Source of the DNA: Verrucomicrobiota bacterium
GTDB lineage: Bacteria; Verrucomicrobiota; Verrucomicrobiia; Limisphaerales; J093
Direction of reading: 5' to 3'
Assembly: GCA_016871715.1 (NCBI GenBank)
Contig: VHCO01000054.1
Location: 1-34,960, forward strand
Length of the DNA stretch: 34,960 nucleotides
Shown here: in pieces, positions 33,208 through 34,960 of the stretch
Position numbering within the stretch: position 1 is the stretch's first letter
How the letters are laid out: each line of letters opens with the position of its first letter
Made by a program: the position numbers and the translations under genes
The notes under the pieces: model-generated
The model's input: the letters and a program-made list of their open reading frames with translations, nothing else
Database searches by the model: none
Told to the model about the DNA's origin: nothing

Positions 33208-34344
33208 ATGAATAACCAACACGCAATCCTTACCGCTCAAGCTGGCGGAGTGCAAGTCGCCAGCGCCCCCAAAGCCGCGCCGGGATCGGAGGCAGGGTCG
33301 CCACCCTACCGGCAAATCAAACTGGCCCTGGATGTGCATGCGGCCGATCTGATGGTCGTGCGTATGGTCGACGGGGCCAAGCCCCAGCCGCCGCAGAAGA
33401 TGACCCCCAACCGCTTCCTGGAATGGGCGCTCAAGCAGAAGAGCCAGGCGCAGGAGGTGATCAGTTGCTACGAAGCCGGGCCGACCGGCTTCTGGCTGCA
33501 CCGGCAACTGAGCGCCCTGGGGATCCGCAACTACGTGGTCTGCCCGAGCTGTCTGGACGAGCGTTGCAGCGGGGTCAACAACGATCGGACCGATGCACTG
33601 GAGCTGGCCACGCGCCTGGACCGCTTCCTGGCGGGCAACGAGAAGGCGCTGGCGATCGTGCGGGTGCCGACCGAGGCCCAGGAGCAGAAGCGAGCCCGCA
33701 ACCGGCAGCGTCAGCAACTGCGCCAGCAGCGACTGAGCCTGGCGGCGCAGGGGCGCAGCCTGATGCTCTTGCACGGGATCCGGGAAACCAACAACTGGTG
33801 GAAGCCGGCCCGCTGGGCAGGGTTGGCAGGCAAGCTGGCTCCGTGGTTGGTGGAGCGGTTGGAAGTGTTTCGCCCCTTGATCATCGCGATCGACCAGAGC
33901 GTGGGCCAGTTGACCGAGCAAATCCAAGCGGGTGCGCCTAAGGTGCTGCCCAAGGGGATGGGGAGCCTGACCCACGAGAACATCGATGGCGAGGTGGTCG
34001 ACTGGACGCGCTTTGGCAACCGCCGTCAGGCCGGCAGTTACGCTGGATTGAGCGGTGGGGTGAGTGCTTCAGGCCAGAGCGCCGCCGACTTGAGCATCAC
34101 CAAGGCGGGTAATAAGCGTCTACGCACCGAGTTGGTGGAAGTGTCCTGGCGCATGGTGTTCTATCAGCCCGAGTACTACCTGGTGCAGAAGTGGAAGCAC
34201 ATCCTGCTCAATCCCAAGGCCAAGGCCCGTGCTCGAAAACGGGCGATTATCGCCTTTGCTCGGCAACTGTTGGTGGATTGGTGGCGGTGGAAGACCGGTC
34301 GCAAGACTGCCGAGCAACTGGGTTGGGTGATGACGGCGGCCTAA
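33208..34344 (+). CDS. IS110-family transposase
   Basis: A 378-residue DEDD-type transposase/recombinase. The N-terminal RuvC-like domain has LALDVHA (Asp42), SCYEAGPTGFWLHRQL (Glu89) and GVNNDRTDALELA (Asp126/Asp129). A coiled-coil-prone segment rich in Gln/Arg follows (about 155-185). The C-terminal Tnp domain has GSYAGLSGGVSASGQSAADLSITKAGNKRLR, in which Ser288 is the candidate nucleophile. IS110 proteins use an element-encoded bridge RNA to choose target and donor sites. ATG 33208 was chosen; upstream codons in the same frame (from 33097) lie in the repeat. The frame is intact from start to stop, so the enzyme may be active. Confidence 0.93.
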   Translation: MNNQHAILTAQAGGVQVASAPKAAPGSEAGSPPYRQIKLALDVHAADLMVVRMVDGAKPQPPQKMTPNRFLEWALKQKSQAQEVISCYEAGPTGFWLHRQLSALGIRNYVVCPSCLDERCSGVNNDRTDALELATRLDRFLAGNEKALAIVRVPTEAQEQKRARNRQRQQLRQQRLSLAAQGRSLMLLHGIRETNNWWKPARWAGLAGKLAPWLVERLEVFRPLIIAIDQSVGQLTEQIQAGAPKVLPKGMGSLTHENIDGEVVDWTRFGNRRQAGSYAGLSGGVSASGQSAADLSITKAGNKRLRTELVEVSWRMVFYQPEYYLVQKWKHILLNPKAKARARKRAIIAFARQLLVDWWRWKTGRKTAEQLGWVMTAA

Positions 34345-34391
34345 AGGGCAGGAGCCGGTTGCCATGAACGATCTTCTCAGCGCTGACTTTC

Positions 34392-34469
34392 CGGAAAACG
34401 GCGCGCGACCCGTACGCGCCCTTGGCCACTGAGGTGGCCGGTCGGTAGATTGGGCGCGCTCGTTTTCCG
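34392..34469 (+). ncRNA. Candidate structured RNA (possible bridge RNA part) next to the IS110 transposase
   Basis: An outer stem CGGAAAACG (34392-34400) with CGTTTTCCG (34461-34469) continues, past one unpaired T, as GCGCGC (34401-34406) with GCGCGC (34454-34459). Inside, GACC (34407-34410) can pair with GGTC (34440-34443), and GGCCAC (34424-34429) with GTGGCC (34434-34439) closes a TGAG tetraloop. Long internal loops remain. IS110-type bridge RNAs are encoded in the non-coding ends of the element and have such stem and internal-loop forms. The assignment is inference. Confidence 0.35.
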
Positions 34470-34699
34470 ACACTCTGATGGATACGGACATCACCATAAT
34501 GGGCGCTGGCTGGCCTCAGCCAACGACCCGGATAGCAGGTCGTGACGTCAGCGTGGCTGACGGACACACCGTCGGAGAAACGTTTGCCCGGAGAGTGAGG
34601 TGGAGAAGGTTCGTGAGCAGCGATCGGAACTGGGCCTGGATCCGAAGATTGACCCGCACCCAGCCCTGGTGTATGGGCTTGGTGCCCTATAGAAACGGA

Positions 34700-34740
34700 C
34701 GAGGGAAACCGGCGCGGCTGCGTCCAGTCGGTTTCCTTCG
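34700..34740 (+). other. Stable hairpin in the 3' flank of the IS110 transposase
   Basis: A 12-bp stem with one G-T pair joins 34700-34711 to 34729-34740 around a 17-nt loop. No T-run follows, so it is not a standard terminator. A second hairpin (AGGTCGCA 34747-34754 with TGCGACCT 34782-34789, 27-nt loop) follows directly. Confidence 0.45.
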
Positions 34741-34960
34741 TTCGAAAGGTCGCAGGTTGCTGCTGAGATCGGTTGGCGGGATGCGACCTGTGCAGGGAGG
34801 CGCCCCCCCATGGACGCCGATCGGGGGACCATTGCCCCTACCTGGGCACCTCCACAGAAGGCGCCATAAGCCAAATTGGATGGCTCACACAAAGTGCAGG
34901 TACCCCATCCTACTAAACAAACGCCGCAACAAGACTTGACAGTCCCCATAGCAGGGCGCG

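Larger units (their letters stand above)
33208..34469 (+). mobile_element. IS110-family insertion element (minimal extent; ends not resolved)
   Basis: The transposase plus the first structured segment after it. IS110 elements lack clear terminal inverted repeats, so the ends cannot be set from one copy. The left boundary probably lies between the repeat ending at 33155 and the start codon; the right boundary is somewhere in the gene-free 34345-34960 stretch. Confidence 0.5.
34345..34960. other. 616-bp gene-free, structured region after the transposase
   Basis: No protein frame here looks real; the longest (34478-34939, plus strand) is Arg/Pro-rich with no family resemblance. The stretch instead holds several stable inverted repeats: 34392-34469, a small GTCAGC/GCTGAC hairpin near 34546-34560, 34700-34740 and 34747-34789. 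The window ends inside it. Confidence 0.5.

Noticed and set aside
34478-34939. 153-codon plus-strand frame after the transposase
   Set aside because: Arg/Pro-rich product with no domain, no ribosome binding site and overlap with several stable hairpins. Better explained as non-coding element DNA.
34936-34960. TTGACA near the window end as a promoter
   Set aside because: A perfect -35 hexamer at 34936-34941, but the -10 position falls beyond the window, so it cannot be assessed.

Overview
The window comes from a GC-rich bacterium, most likely a member of the Verrucomicrobiota (PVC superphylum). The evidence is protein content: two large secreted proteins that join a dehydrogenase-like beta-propeller, helical repeats and a C-terminal single-heme cytochrome c (an architecture typical of Planctomycetes and Verrucomicrobia), two giant exported adhesin-like proteins with PA14-like modules and a C-terminal FYRIR motif, a ThuA-like domain, and short hairpin repeats of the GGTAGGGCG type. 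The taxonomic call is an inference from these families; no 16S gene is present.

Layout. 1-670: the 3' end of a 23S rRNA gene, a 5S rRNA gene and a strong intrinsic terminator. 705-920: a tiny basic protein on the minus strand converging on the rRNA operon, with its own perfect-stem terminator. 1209-3673 (minus): prmA, a histidine phosphatase and rph, divergent from a ppk2 gene (3806-4600, plus). 4788-6111: a three-gene ECF sigma factor operon with two ATGA overlaps, ending in a Spy/CpxP-like membrane-anchored protein. 6267-8714: a secreted protein of unknown function, an orphan periplasmic sugar-type binding lipoprotein and a periplasmic glutathione peroxidase. 8771-14707 (minus): a membrane zinc metallopeptidase, an M24 aminopeptidase-like protein and a 1173-residue secreted CBM6/PA14-like protein with an internal 669-bp tandem duplication.

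15393-24954 (plus) is the most coherent metabolic block. It holds a PVC-type propeller/cytochrome c protein, a TIM-barrel 'phosphoenolpyruvate hydrolase family' protein, a 1482-residue ThuA/propeller/HEAT/cytochrome c protein, and a Tm-1-like (UPF0261) ATP-binding protein. The TIM-barrel and UPF0261 domains are the two halves of the plant Tm-1 protein, here encoded separately on either side of the large dehydrogenase. 25127-27826 carries a diadenylate cyclase fused to a YbbR/CdaR-like domain and a VKOR-DsbA-like thiol oxidase fusion.

27827-34960 is the accessory end. It has a cluster of inverted REP-like repeats, a 1551-residue secreted discoidin-like/PA14-like protein, a terminator, a second repeat cluster, and an IS110-family transposase followed by about 600 bases of gene-free, highly structured sequence that is a reasonable candidate for a bridge-RNA region. 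No CRISPR array and no tRNA gene were recognised.
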